Below are positions 17,046 through 26,500 of a stretch of 64,000 nucleotides of DNA, in pieces. Where the stretch lies: contig CAJUNR010000001.1 in NCBI GenBank assembly GCA_910587765.1, positions 62,001 to 126,000 of the forward strand, read 5' to 3'. A program made the translations under genes and the position numbers. The notes beneath the pieces were generated by a model. That model was not told the DNA's origin. It ran no database searches and saw only the letters and a program-made list of their open reading frames with translations. Position 1 is the stretch's first letter, and every line of letters starts with the position of its first letter. This stretch comes from an uncultured Lachnospiraceae bacterium (lineage in GTDB: Bacteria; Bacillota; Clostridia; Lachnospirales; Lachnospiraceae).

Positions 17046-17330
17046 CTACTCCTCGCAGTAACACTCTTTTATCGCCCCCAGAAGCGCTGTCACCCGCTCG
17101 TCCCTGATCTGATAGATGACGTTCATCCCCTGCTTCCGCGACCCCAGGATTCCGGCCGTGCGGAGCTGGTTCAGATGCTGGGACAGGGCGGATGCAGTGA
17201 TCCCCGGCGTGAACGGATGAATCTCCCCCACGGTCAGCGGACCCTTCAGCAGCGCGCACAGGATCAGCAGGCGATGCTCGTTGGCCAGCAGCTTAAACAG
17301 ATCCGCGATTTTCTTCGCCTGCTCTTCCAT
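17046..17330 (-). CDS. ArsR-family repressor, BigR/SqrR-like
   Basis: 94 residues with a winged helix: LFKLLANEHRLLILCALLKG, ITASALSQHLNQLRTAGIL as recognition helix, and a beta wing. Two Cys positions match persulfide sensors of the BigR/SqrR type: one in the first helix pair (Cys25, LILC) and one at the very end (IKECYCEE). Metal-site ArsR signatures such as ELCVCDL are absent. AAAGGAGG lies 9 nt before ATG 17330. It is the last gene of the ferredoxin-polyferredoxin operon (38-base overlap with the gene before) and probably binds the dyad at 18118-18153. Sensing of persulfide is inferred from the Cys pair and neighbours. Confidence 0.85.
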   Translation of the reverse strand: MEEQAKKIADLFKLLANEHRLLILCALLKGPLTVGEIHPFTPGITASALSQHLNQLRTAGILGSRKQGMNVIYQIRDERVTALLGAIKECYCEE

Positions 17331-17901
17331 CTGCAGCGTCCTCCTTTCCCTGCCTGAGCCTGCAGATGCCCTGAGTCATGGTTCCCATAGGGCAGTAGAC
17401 GCACCAGGACCGGGGACGGAACAGAATCATCGTCAAAAGTCCCAGCACGGTGGACGTCATCATGACGCTGAAAAATCCAAAGGCGAACTGCGCCATCCAC
17501 GGCGCCGCCATGGAGACGTCCGCCCACTGCCAGGGCAGCCTGAACATCCACAGAAGCGTCACGGCCTGCCGAAGAGGCGCTCCGGCAAACACCCTGTACG
17601 TACTGTACAGCATCCGGCCGAACATCACCATGAAAAAGGCCAGAAAGCCATAGCGAAACCAGATACTTCGCAAAAATTTCGGCGGCGGCGTATTCCGCGA
17701 CAGTTTCTTTCCCAGCAGCGCCAGCAGTTGTCCGCGTCCGCAGTAGCGGTTGCAGTAGGCCTTATTTCCGCCAAATACCGCAATCAGAAGCGGGATACAG
17801 AAAAAAAGGACGCCCAGCCAGGCAAAGAGAATATTGCAAAACCCCAGCGTCCAGTAGGCAAGTTCCGCGATCCACAGATAATCATACCAGTTCCGTCTCA
17901 T
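17293..17901 (-). CDS. NapH/NosR-like membrane iron-sulfur protein
   Basis: 202 residues from ATG 17901, overlapping the ferredoxin stop (ATGA). About four hydrophobic segments are visible, near residues 8-22, 22-42, 78-95 and 135-158. Two cysteine motifs, CNRYCGRGQLL between the second and third segments and WCVYCPMGTMTQGIC at the end, are those of polyferredoxin-type membrane proteins that relay electrons across or along the membrane. The partner ferredoxin is encoded directly upstream. Possible role: electron supply for sulfur or other redox chemistry; the substrate is unknown. The C-terminal tail after the last Cys is highly charged and overlaps the ArsR start. Confidence 0.75.
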   Translation of the reverse strand: MRRNWYDYLWIAELAYWTLGFCNILFAWLGVLFFCIPLLIAVFGGNKAYCNRYCGRGQLLALLGKKLSRNTPPPKFLRSIWFRYGFLAFFMVMFGRMLYSTYRVFAGAPLRQAVTLLWMFRLPWQWADVSMAAPWMAQFAFGFFSVMMTSTVLGLLTMILFRPRSWCVYCPMGTMTQGICRLRQGKEDAADGRAGEENRGSV

Positions 17902-18104
17902 TTTTCCGCCTCCCGTTCTACAAGCGTAATCACATCCGCCGGACAGATGCGGGCACATTTTCCGCAGCCGACACAGAGTTCCCGATCAACCCGGGCGGTC
18001 ACACCCGACACCACCCGCACCGCCCCTTTCGGACAGACTTTCAGACAGCTTCCGCATGCCACACACTCCCGGCCGACCCGGGCGTATTTCTTTGATTTTG
18101 CCAT
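17898..18104 (-). CDS. 2x[4Fe-4S] ferredoxin
   Basis: 68 residues from ATG 18104 with GGGAGG seven bases upstream. Two classical cluster motifs are present: CVACGSCLKVCP and CVGCGKCARICP, with pseudo-twofold symmetry and VRVVSGVTARVDRE between them. First gene of the operon with the NapH-like protein and the ArsR repressor, to which it would pass or from which it would accept electrons. Confidence 0.92.
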   Translation of the reverse strand: MAKSKKYARVGRECVACGSCLKVCPKGAVRVVSGVTARVDRELCVGCGKCARICPADVITLVEREAEK

Positions 18105-18117
18105 GATACCTCCCAAC

Positions 18118-18169
18118 AATAAAGTATTTTAGATAGTTCTAATATACTTTATTATTGGAAAGCTGTCAA
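18118..18169 (-). promoter_or_regulatory. Promoter and ArsR-type operator of the ferredoxin operon
   Basis: On the minus strand a consensus TTGACA (18169-18164), 17-nt spacer and TATATT (18146-18141) precede the ferredoxin gene. Overlapping the -10 is a long dyad at 18118-18153: AATAAAGTATTTTAGA and its near-perfect inverse (15 of 16 positions) separated by 4 bases. This is the size and AT-rich form expected of an ArsR-family operator, so the ArsR encoded third in the operon probably represses it. Confidence 0.8.
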
Positions 18170-18196
18170 TATGACAACAAAATCCCTGCCGCCTGC

Positions 18197-21100
18197 TCAC
18201 GCCGGCCGTTCCGCGGCGGACAGCGCCTTCGTAAGCTGCAGTACAATCTCGCTGAAATACGCGGGAGGAAGCTCGCCCAACAGATACCGCTCCGTCTCCC
18301 AGGTACGCCCCACTCTCTTTTGCGCGCCCGGTTTATGGAAGCTGACGCCGTAGACGGTCACTTCCTCGTTCTCGCCGCCCACGCAGCAGCCGGAAAATTC
18401 CAGCCGCACCGTGATCTCCTGATCGGTGCGGACAAAATGAAAGAAACTGCCTCCGTCGAGGATCTCTCCCCGGTACCATCCCATATTTAAAAGTCTGCCG
18501 CTCAGAGAGAGGCCGTTTAATGCCAATCCCCGGAAGCGCGCCAGCTCCGTCATGGTCTTTTCTTCTTCCGCGGCGGTATAAACCGGACGGTCAAGCTGGA
18601 GGACGGGCTGAACGATCTCATAATCGAACAACTGCTCTTTCCATGCCGAAAGAAGATCGGCAGAAAGCGCGGCAGGATGTACGAGACCGACGGCGGCCTC
18701 TCCCGGCAGCGTATACACTTCTTCTTCCGCCGTGTTGAAGCTTCCGTCCTCCATATAGCGGAACGTCTCCTTCAGCGCACCGTTCTCATACACGCCCCAG
18801 ATCAGGCCGGTCGCGAAATGACGCATGACCGGATTTTTCACAAAGAGCTCCCGCCACCCCGCCTCCGGCCAGAGGCGGCCAAGGCCCATTGCCTGCTCCA
18901 GACGGAAGGTCTGGTCGGCAACGACCGTCTTTAACTGTTTTTTCAAAAGTTTCCATGCTTCGTAAGACACGCCCGCCGTCTGCGGATCGTCCTGCTTTGC
19001 GGGAGCCGGAAGATTTTTCAGCTTCTTTCCGTTCTCGTCGCATACTTCCAGCGTCAGAGCCGGCGTGAGAAATACGCGGAACTTCCGTTTTCCGTAGTCA
19101 AAGATCCGTTCCGACCGTTCGTCGAAGCCAAGATCCGGCACGATCCGGTCTTCCAGTTCCTCTTTTGTGATGCCCAGCTGCTTCGCCGCAGAGGACAGGG
19201 CCCCGACGGCGGCCGCTTTCACCTGACGGAAACGGAATCTCCTGCCGATCTGGTCCACCTGCAAAAGCGCCGTGGAGCTTCCGTTCAGGGCCAGCGCCTG
19301 CACCGCCTCCGCGGCCATGGCGCCTCTCCTTCCCTTCGCCCACTGCTGAATCTGCCCATACAGTACCGGGACAATCGGCTCCCCGCCATGGATCGACGCG
19401 GCATAGAGCACCCACTTCTTCTTCGCCGGCGCGTCCTCCGACAGCCAGAGCTCATACAGCTCCCGCACATACGCCGCCAGTTCCTCCGGCTTTAATTCTT
19501 CCGCCAACTCCCGGGCGCCCGCGTGGATGCCGGGGATGTCCATCCCCGCATAAGCGGCCAGAATCGCGGCCAGATGATCCTCCGACGCTTCCTCCCCGTC
19601 CTTTTTATGTACTTTCGTCCGGCTTTTCTCCAGAAACCAGGACAGTTTCCGCTTCATGCCGCCGAACAACAGTTCTGTTACCAGTCCCTTTCCTGTCCGC
19701 TCCGACGTTCCCTGACCGTCCGAAGATAGAAGTTCCTGAAGCAGATCCCGGAGCTTCTTCGTTTTCTCCGATTCCAGCGCCTGCGCAAGCGGCTCCCGGT
19801 ATGCATCCGCGCCCCAGCTTCCCAGCACCTGCACCGCCGTCTCCCGCACGGAAGCCTTCTTCGATTTCAGCATGGCAAGAATGTCCGCCTCCCAGTCCGG
19901 ATGCTCTGTATAGATCGCCTGCAGGATTGCCCGCACCTGTTTTGCGCTGTCGCCGGCACAGGATAAAAGCCCTTCCTTATACCCCTCTCCCAGCTCCGCC
20001 ATCACACGGATCGCCAGAATACGCGCGTCGGCCAGACTCCCTTTCGCCGTTTCCAGATATTCATTTTTCCAGTCTGCATGTCGGGCCGCAAGAACCTCCA
20101 CACAGTTCTGCAGTCCCATATCGGACCGATAGACCCTCTGATTGCTGTAGTCAAAAAAATTCGCATATTCAGAACCGAGAAACTCCAACTGATACTTTGC
20201 CGGAACACGCTCCTCCTCCAGAAGTTCCAGAATCGCACGGATCTGCCTCGGATCGATCAGCTTCCGGTAACCGGTTTCACCCTCTCCGTCTTCCGGTTCC
20301 GGACAAAGCCAGTACAGGCGGAAATAGCTGTCATACAGGCGGAGACATTCCAGCACCAGTGAGCGCCGGTGCAGTTTTTCCAGGCCGCTTTCCAGACAGC
20401 ACCGAATCAGATGTTCCCGTTCGGAGCCATAGAGAGACAGTTCCCGCCATTCGTTCACATAGGGCAGAATGTCCTCAATTTCCAGCTCTTCCAGCAGATA
20501 CCGCTCGGCCATGTCCTGCGCCGGCTTGAACCGCTCCGTCATTTCATGGGCCACGGTCCGCCGGTACTGATCGATCAGAAGCCCGCTCACCTGCTGATAA
20601 AATTCCGGATTCCCCTCCTGAAACCCCTTACACAGATATCCGTAATGTTTCGCCGGTATTTTCTGAAGCGCCTCCAGCATGGCTTCCGGCGCTTTCCTGG
20701 CCATCCGTGTCAGAATCCGCTCATCCCTGCCGACTCCCGCAGACGCCCACCGGATATAGACCTCATCCGGAATCGTCAGAACCTCCTCCAATGCTTCCGC
20801 ATGCCGCTCAAACCACGCTTCCCCGGTCATCATGCACGTATTCAGCGCCGCATTGGGAAGCTCCTCCCCATACATTGCCATCGAGAGACGAAGCATGGAT
20901 ACAAACCGGTTGGAATGCTCCGCCGCCAGAAACGCCAGAAAATTCAGGAATCTTACAAGATAATAGCTTTTCTCTCTTCCGGAGAGAACCGCCCGGACTT
21001 CCGGCGGCACAGGCTCCCTGGGGTCAGAATCCCTCACGAAGGCTTTCAGCCGCTCCAGCGCTTCTCCCTCGGGTTCGTTTCCTTTTTTGAACATCCCGTC

Positions 21101-21760
21101 GATGTTGCCCATCAGCCGGCGCTCCAGATAATCGGTCATCTCAAGGACCCGGGAAGGTTCGTCAGCCGCCCTTGCGTCCGCTTCATCCTCCGCAGCGCGG
21201 AGCACACTTTCCGTATCTTCCAGCGGTTTTACACAATACAGATAAACTGCCGTCAGGAACATCTTCGTGTTGACCGCGTCCTCATTGTAACAGAGCGCCC
21301 GCATCTGAATCAGAGCGCCCGGGTCTTTTCTCCCCATCTCCGCCAGAAACCGGATCTCCTCCTCGCCCCACGCGGACTCCTTCCAGGCAATGCGGTCTGC
21401 CTGGAGCGCGGCCGTCTCCACCGGAGTGAGGAATTTCCCCGCGTATTCAAAATCTCCCGGAGCGCCTCTTCCGGAGAGCATCGGCCTGGCGGTCGTCCCC
21501 CCGACTCGGACCACAAACCGGATAAACCGGGCGGCCAGAGCCTCATTTCCCTTTCTGGAGTCAATCAGAAAGGAATAGTAGACTCCCCCAAGGACAGTCT
21601 CATCCAATTTGCCGAAATTCTGGATCTCTGCGTCTTTCAGCAGTTCCCGGTCCTCCGGTTCCGACAGATCCAGATACTGGTCCGCCAGTTGCCGATTGTG
21701 CTCTGTGAGCTCCAGCGAATCCAGTGTTCTCTGGAGCTGTTCCTGATATCGATGGATCAT
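18197..21760 (-). CDS. Large DUF4132-type protein (HEAT-like repeats)
   Basis: 1187 residues, soluble, mostly alpha-helical with Leu/Ala/Glu-rich repeats, for example KSKKASVRETAVQVLGSWGA near 640, a typical HEAT repeat. The C-terminal 280 residues resemble the DUF4132/MolR-YehI region: KNPVMRHFATGLIWGVYENG, RYMEDGSFNTAEEE and FDYEIVQPVLQLDRPVY. The E. coli relatives YehI and MolR lie beside a MoxR-ATPase/von Willebrand-factor gene set; none of those partners is in this window. The function of the family is unknown. The 5' end is at ATG 21760. It is separated from the second DUF4132 gene by a broken permease-like gene and an SMI1/KNR4 gene. Confidence 0.72.
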   Translation of the reverse strand: MIHRYQEQLQRTLDSLELTEHNRQLADQYLDLSEPEDRELLKDAEIQNFGKLDETVLGGVYYSFLIDSRKGNEALAARFIRFVVRVGGTTARPMLSGRGAPGDFEYAGKFLTPVETAALQADRIAWKESAWGEEEIRFLAEMGRKDPGALIQMRALCYNEDAVNTKMFLTAVYLYCVKPLEDTESVLRAAEDEADARAADEPSRVLEMTDYLERRLMGNIDGMFKKGNEPEGEALERLKAFVRDSDPREPVPPEVRAVLSGREKSYYLVRFLNFLAFLAAEHSNRFVSMLRLSMAMYGEELPNAALNTCMMTGEAWFERHAEALEEVLTIPDEVYIRWASAGVGRDERILTRMARKAPEAMLEALQKIPAKHYGYLCKGFQEGNPEFYQQVSGLLIDQYRRTVAHEMTERFKPAQDMAERYLLEELEIEDILPYVNEWRELSLYGSEREHLIRCCLESGLEKLHRRSLVLECLRLYDSYFRLYWLCPEPEDGEGETGYRKLIDPRQIRAILELLEEERVPAKYQLEFLGSEYANFFDYSNQRVYRSDMGLQNCVEVLAARHADWKNEYLETAKGSLADARILAIRVMAELGEGYKEGLLSCAGDSAKQVRAILQAIYTEHPDWEADILAMLKSKKASVRETAVQVLGSWGADAYREPLAQALESEKTKKLRDLLQELLSSDGQGTSERTGKGLVTELLFGGMKRKLSWFLEKSRTKVHKKDGEEASEDHLAAILAAYAGMDIPGIHAGARELAEELKPEELAAYVRELYELWLSEDAPAKKKWVLYAASIHGGEPIVPVLYGQIQQWAKGRRGAMAAEAVQALALNGSSTALLQVDQIGRRFRFRQVKAAAVGALSSAAKQLGITKEELEDRIVPDLGFDERSERIFDYGKRKFRVFLTPALTLEVCDENGKKLKNLPAPAKQDDPQTAGVSYEAWKLLKKQLKTVVADQTFRLEQAMGLGRLWPEAGWRELFVKNPVMRHFATGLIWGVYENGALKETFRYMEDGSFNTAEEEVYTLPGEAAVGLVHPAALSADLLSAWKEQLFDYEIVQPVLQLDRPVYTAAEEEKTMTELARFRGLALNGLSLSGRLLNMGWYRGEILDGGSFFHFVRTDQEITVRLEFSGCCVGGENEEVTVYGVSFHKPGAQKRVGRTWETERYLLGELPPAYFSEIVLQLTKALSAAERPA

Positions 21761-21820
21761 TGCTTTCCGTCTCCTCTCTTATTTCGTAATCGTTTTTCCT
21801 TTTTGTAATTTAAATTTATA

Positions 21821-21848
21821 TTGACAAATTATTTTATGACTATATAAT
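21821..21848 (+). promoter_or_regulatory. Consensus SigA promoter upstream of the broken permease-like gene
   Basis: TTGACA (21821-21826), 16-nt spacer, TATAAT (21843-21848), both perfect. The leader to the ATG at 21937 is about 80 nt and AT-rich, with no convincing ribosome binding site. Confidence 0.7.
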
Positions 21849-21936
21849 TGAGGCTAAATAAAAAAGGGGAAAACCCTTCTCCGCAAATAAAATTTTTCAC
21901 GAACAATATAAATATCACGATTGTCCTATAAAACAT

Positions 21937-22857
21937 ATGAAAAAATCACCTTTTAAAATCAACCCCAAATTTATATTAAATATCTCTGTCCGGCTGGCCG
22001 TTTTTTTCGTCATTCTCTCTTTTTTATTTTCTTTCTTCCGCCTGTACAAAGAAAACAGAGCGGAAGAACGCATGGACAGCGAACATGTCTATTTTGATCT
22101 GCAGCAGGAAAGCAGTCCCTTTTCCAGTTCTGTGGAAGAATACACCGAACTCTATGCAAAGCTCTGCAGCAGTTCCCTGTATGATTATTACGAATGTTAT
22201 CCGCAGTATTTAGAAGGACTTCCTGTCTCCCAAAGTTTTTTTGATTATGAAACGGAAGTTTTATCCGAAAACTGTTAGGCTGCTTTATGCGTTCAGATCA
22301 GCGAGAATCTGCAATACAGCAGCCATCTTACATGTGATACCGGAAGACTTTTGAACGGCAAAGATTATCAACTGGCCGGAGAAACGGTTCCGGTTCTTCT
22401 CGGATATGAATATCGGAATTTGTTTCAGTTGGGAGACCAGTTTTCTGCAGTCTATTTATATAACGTCTATACATTTGAAGTGGTCGGATTTTTGGAAAAA
22501 GGCGCAAAGATCTATAATCCTGCTCATATGATCTATCTGGACAAATACATCATTATGCCCAGCTTCAATGTATTCACATTTCCCGATAATACGGACGGGA
22601 TCAAAATTCACAGCGCAAATAAGACAAGCGGCGTCCTCACATGCCGGAAGGACGATTTTGCATATGTATCCGGCCATATCAAACAACTGATTGCAAATGC
22701 AGGCTGCGGAAACTATTCCGTCAATATCTCCCCTGTCAAATATTCCTTCATGGAAAAAACGGGGATTCGCGTGGAATGGTTTATAGCCTTTTTATCAGCA
22801 GCGGCATTGCTTTTTGCTCTGTCGTGTATCAAATACATGAGGGAAACGCTGATTTAA
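21937..22857 (+). pseudogene. Permease-like membrane protein gene with in-frame TAG and truncated end
   Basis: One frame runs from 21937 to 22857 and is broken only by a TAG at 22276-22278. The first part encodes a membrane helix (about residues 14-35, ISVRLAVFFVILSFLFSFF) and an extracellular stretch. After the stop the same frame continues with VPVLLGYEYRNLFQLGDQF and FEVVGFLEKGAKIYN, the look of a MacB/FtsX-type extracellular domain, and a final helix (WFIAFLSAAALLFALSCIK) then ends. Usual permeases of this kind have two more helices, so the 3' end is missing too. Codon use is AT-richer than the flanking genes, suggesting acquired DNA. A strong promoter remains upstream. Confidence 0.65.
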
Positions 22858-22904
22858 GCGTTTCCCGCGCCGGATTTGCGCTGTTCGTTTGTCAGTTCCA
22901 CAAA

Positions 22905-23510
22905 TCAATCCTCTTCTATCGTCTCTTCCGTGATAAAATCATACTCATACTCCATCAGCATCTGCAGATACTCATCAAAGCCGTCGGCGATGACCATGAT
23001 TTCATCCGGGTCGTGCAGAAAGCGGACGATCTGCCCTTTCGTCCCCTTCGCAGACGGGGAAAAATCAATAAACAACTGAGAGGTACCGCCGTTGTTCATA
23101 CAGTCCGAAAAATGAAGCCAGCACATTTGATCCGCCCGGTCGATGATCTTATCATCAATCTCAACGTCCTCGCCGAACTCCCGGTTTACATAATCAGTCA
23201 GCCAGTCCAGTTCCTCCTGCCGGCACATCTGTCCGGCAGAAAGCAGATAATAGGGATATTCTTCCAAATCCGAGCCCAGAAAATAAAAAGCGATCGTTTC
23301 CGCTCCGTATTTTCTCCAGTAGGTTCCGTCCACGATTTGCAGCAACTGAAGCAGACTGTCCGGCAGAGCCGGATACCGAGTCCGAAGCCTTTCGATATCC
23401 GCCTTCTCCGCACCGTACACCGTTTTTTCAAAATGATCCCACTGCTCTTTTCCGCCGTTCTCGTAATACGCCTTCTTTAAACCGGCAACATATTTCTCTG
23501 CAAGGTTCAT
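22905..23510 (-). CDS. SMI1/KNR4-family protein
   Basis: 201 residues starting at ATG 23510 (GGAGGAGCTT upstream), 22 bases after the giant DUF4132 gene in the same direction. RTRYPALPDSLLQLLQIVDG is the family's hallmark, followed by IAFYFLGSDLEEYPYYLLSA and WLHFSDCMNNGGTSQLFIDF. SMI1/KNR4 proteins are often immunity proteins to contact-dependent or polymorphic toxins, but are also housekeeping scaffolds. No toxin domain is recognisable in the neighbours, so its link to DUF4132 may be as a cofactor. Intact and acidic. Confidence 0.85.
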   Translation of the reverse strand: MNLAEKYVAGLKKAYYENGGKEQWDHFEKTVYGAEKADIERLRTRYPALPDSLLQLLQIVDGTYWRKYGAETIAFYFLGSDLEEYPYYLLSAGQMCRQEELDWLTDYVNREFGEDVEIDDKIIDRADQMCWLHFSDCMNNGGTSQLFIDFSPSAKGTKGQIVRFLHDPDEIMVIADGFDEYLQMLMEYEYDFITEETIEED

Positions 23511-23532
23511 AAGCTCCTCCTGTTTTTATTTT

Positions 23533-26500
23533 TTACCGAATCTGCCCCAGAATCCCCGGATCCTTGATCTTCGTGTCCTCTGCGAACAGCAGAATCTTGG
23601 ACATGATTTCCGCCGTTTTGGGATCTTCATCCACAAACGGCAGGAAGATCCTTCCTCTGTGCTGCGAATGCACCGGAACAACATGCAACATTGCATTTCC
23701 CATCTGATGCACGACGCCGCTTCCCAGATGCACCGTATATTCTCCCAGCTTTCCTTTGATAACCGCAAAATTGCCGTCGACCTTCACGTTCTTTACGCCG
23801 AACAGCGCAAGGTTGCATTCCACGATCGCGCGGCGCATCTCGACGGTCGAATGGCTGGCCTCCGGATCGACGCCGCCTGCGTGCGCGACGCTGACCGCCA
23901 GATCCACATCCCGCATGACCTCGCTGTAAATGATATCCGGTATCTCCCTCATTTTCATCGTCTTTCCCGTCTTACGGTCCAGAAATACCACCCATTCCAG
24001 CGTCGGCGCTTCGATATCGCCCGGAGAGAACCAGTCCGCCATGGCGTAAATCCGCGCCACGATATTTTCTTTGTAGTAAACCTTCTGCAATCCGTCGTCG
24101 TAATCCGCCACCCAGCGGCGTCCGCGGAGTGCGCCGACCGTTTTCTGCGGCTGGATCTGGTTGCCGGAAAACAGCATGGACTCGCCTTTTTCCAGCTCTT
24201 CCGGCAGCTTTACATACAATTCGCGGAACACCTGTTTGAACGGCTGCCGAAGCTGCTTTTCAAACAGCAGCTTCTGGTATTCGCTCCAGTGTCCCTCCCG
24301 GTAAAAGTCAAACGGATGCGCGATCAGGAGCGGTTCTTCTGGTCTTACGGTTGTAAGCTTTCCCTGATAATCAAGGATGCCGTCTTCGGTCAGAAAGCCC
24401 GGAGCGGGCGCCTCCGTCCGCGCCGCGCGTTCCGGTATCACAAGCAGCGGTTTCAGAATCGGAGCGGCAACCGGATTGCGGAAAAGCTCCAGAAGCTCCC
24501 AGGCCTCGAACGCGGTCCGGTCCTCCATGGCCTGCTCCAGCATCTGCCTGGTCCTGCTGTACTGATCTTTCAGCGCCTTGTTCATCTCCTGCATCTTCAG
24601 TACCTGCTCGTTCTTTTTCAGTCTGGCAGGAACGGACTTCAATGCCCTGCCGTCCTTTCTGCATTGAAGGGCGCTCTTTCCGGTTTCATCTACGGCGATC
24701 ATCAGCTCCACGCCGTCCGCCCCGTCCACGCTCTGCCAGGTAAAGCAGGAGGAAGCGTTTTCCACCAGTTTGCTCTCCATGCGCAGCACAAGACGCGTCA
24801 CATCCGTAAACCCGGCGTTGACGCTCAGATTCCGCAGGGCGAGCTCCGCCGCGCGGCCTTCGCTGGCGCGCCGCTGAGCGCCGAACTGCCGGCTCTCCTT
24901 CTTGTATTTCTGGATAAACTGATAGCGGTCCAGCAGTTCCTCTTCCCGCTCCGCTTTTTCGGAAGGCAGCGGAAGAAGGCCAAGACTCATCAAAAGGTCC
25001 TTGTTGCGTTTTGCACTGATTTCCGCCTTTAATTCCTCCTTGTCTTTTTTGCCAAGCGCGGCGTCGGCATACTTTCTGGCTCTTCCGTGGGCGGCTCCGG
25101 TGGAAGAATATTTGGCGGCGTCATAGAGAAGTTTGAACATCTTCTCTCCCACCATCTCGTAGGACTCAAAGAACCAGTTCAGGTCAAACGCACCGTCATG
25201 CAGTTCCTCCGGAGAAAGCGGCGTATACCGGGCAATGACGGATGTGATATGGTCGTCAAAATGCTCGCTGGTGTGCGCCATAAAATAATAGCAGGCGCCG
25301 GAAAAACCGGGAACCGCAAAGTAGTCCTCCAGCATCGGAATCCACTGTTCCGCGTACATGGCCAGCTCCGCCAGACGCTTTTTCGTAATATCCGTCCCGT
25401 TGAGCGCCTTCGCCAGATCGGCGGCCGTCTCTTCCTCTTTCGGCATACTGACTTTCAGCAGATGGCTCAGCACCCTTCGTTTCTCCGTCGAAGACGCATA
25501 GTAACTGTAGCCGCGCGAAAGCGGTTCTTTTCCGAGGGCCGTCAGAATCTGTATCATATAATCAATGCCGTAAATCACTTTGATATTGCCGATCCAGCCG
25601 GAAAACGGCGTCGGCTGCTCGCCCCGTTTCAGCTCCACCTTCAGCACCCCGGGCACCATCTCCCGGTAGATCTCATGGGCAAGTTCCATGGCGGGCATCT
25701 CCGCCCCGATCTGGTCAAACCGGAATTTCCCGTCCACCGGCGTGATGGCCTCATACCCGAAAAAGGCGTTCAGCGCACCGATTCTGGCATTTCTGGACGT
25801 GACGGCCCCCTTCTGCTCCACAATGCTGACCGGCTCCAGCAGACCGCCCGGACTGGAAAAGTCAAAGACCGCTTTATAAAACAGATCCTTATCCCAGTAT
25901 CCCCGGACATAGCACCGGACATAATCCGCCAGAAACAGATACATATCATACAGGCTCTGGTGAGGCGCAAGCTGCTCCCGTTTCCTCTGATCCAGATAAT
26001 ACTGCTGCAGGCGGAAACGCAGGGTGAATGCGCTCGCCCAGTCTTTTTCATCGGCCCGGGAAAGCCACAGGCGCATGCTCTTGAAGATCGGCAGATCGGC
26101 GGCCCGTCTGGTATAGGTGACGATTTCTCCATTATAACGCTTCTCGCTGACCGTATAAAAATCATTGGAATCATCCAGCACCGACAGAAGCGCCGCCGTG
26201 CCGCACAGCCCGAAACGCGCCTTCAGCGCGTCGGGTACATACTCCGAGAACAGCGTATCCAGAACCGTACGGGCCTGCGCCCCGTAGCGCAGCCCCTGGA
26301 CCAGATCGGTAAACGGCGCTTTCTTCTTCGGGCCGCCGCCGAATACTTTTTCATAAAGCGGCAGGTTCCGCTCATAACCGCCCCGGTTGGCGCGGCATTC
26401 CTGATAGAGCGCGATTTCCATCAAAAGCTCCGGCGTTTTGATTTCCTTCTGATAAAAATCTTCCCACAGTTCACGGAACGGATAGGAATCCAGCGGCGTG

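Noticed and set aside
22276..22278. TAG in the permease-like gene as pyrrolysine or programmed readthrough
   Set aside because: Nothing in the window (no PylS or PylT, no readthrough context) supports it, and the gene is truncated at its 3' end as well.
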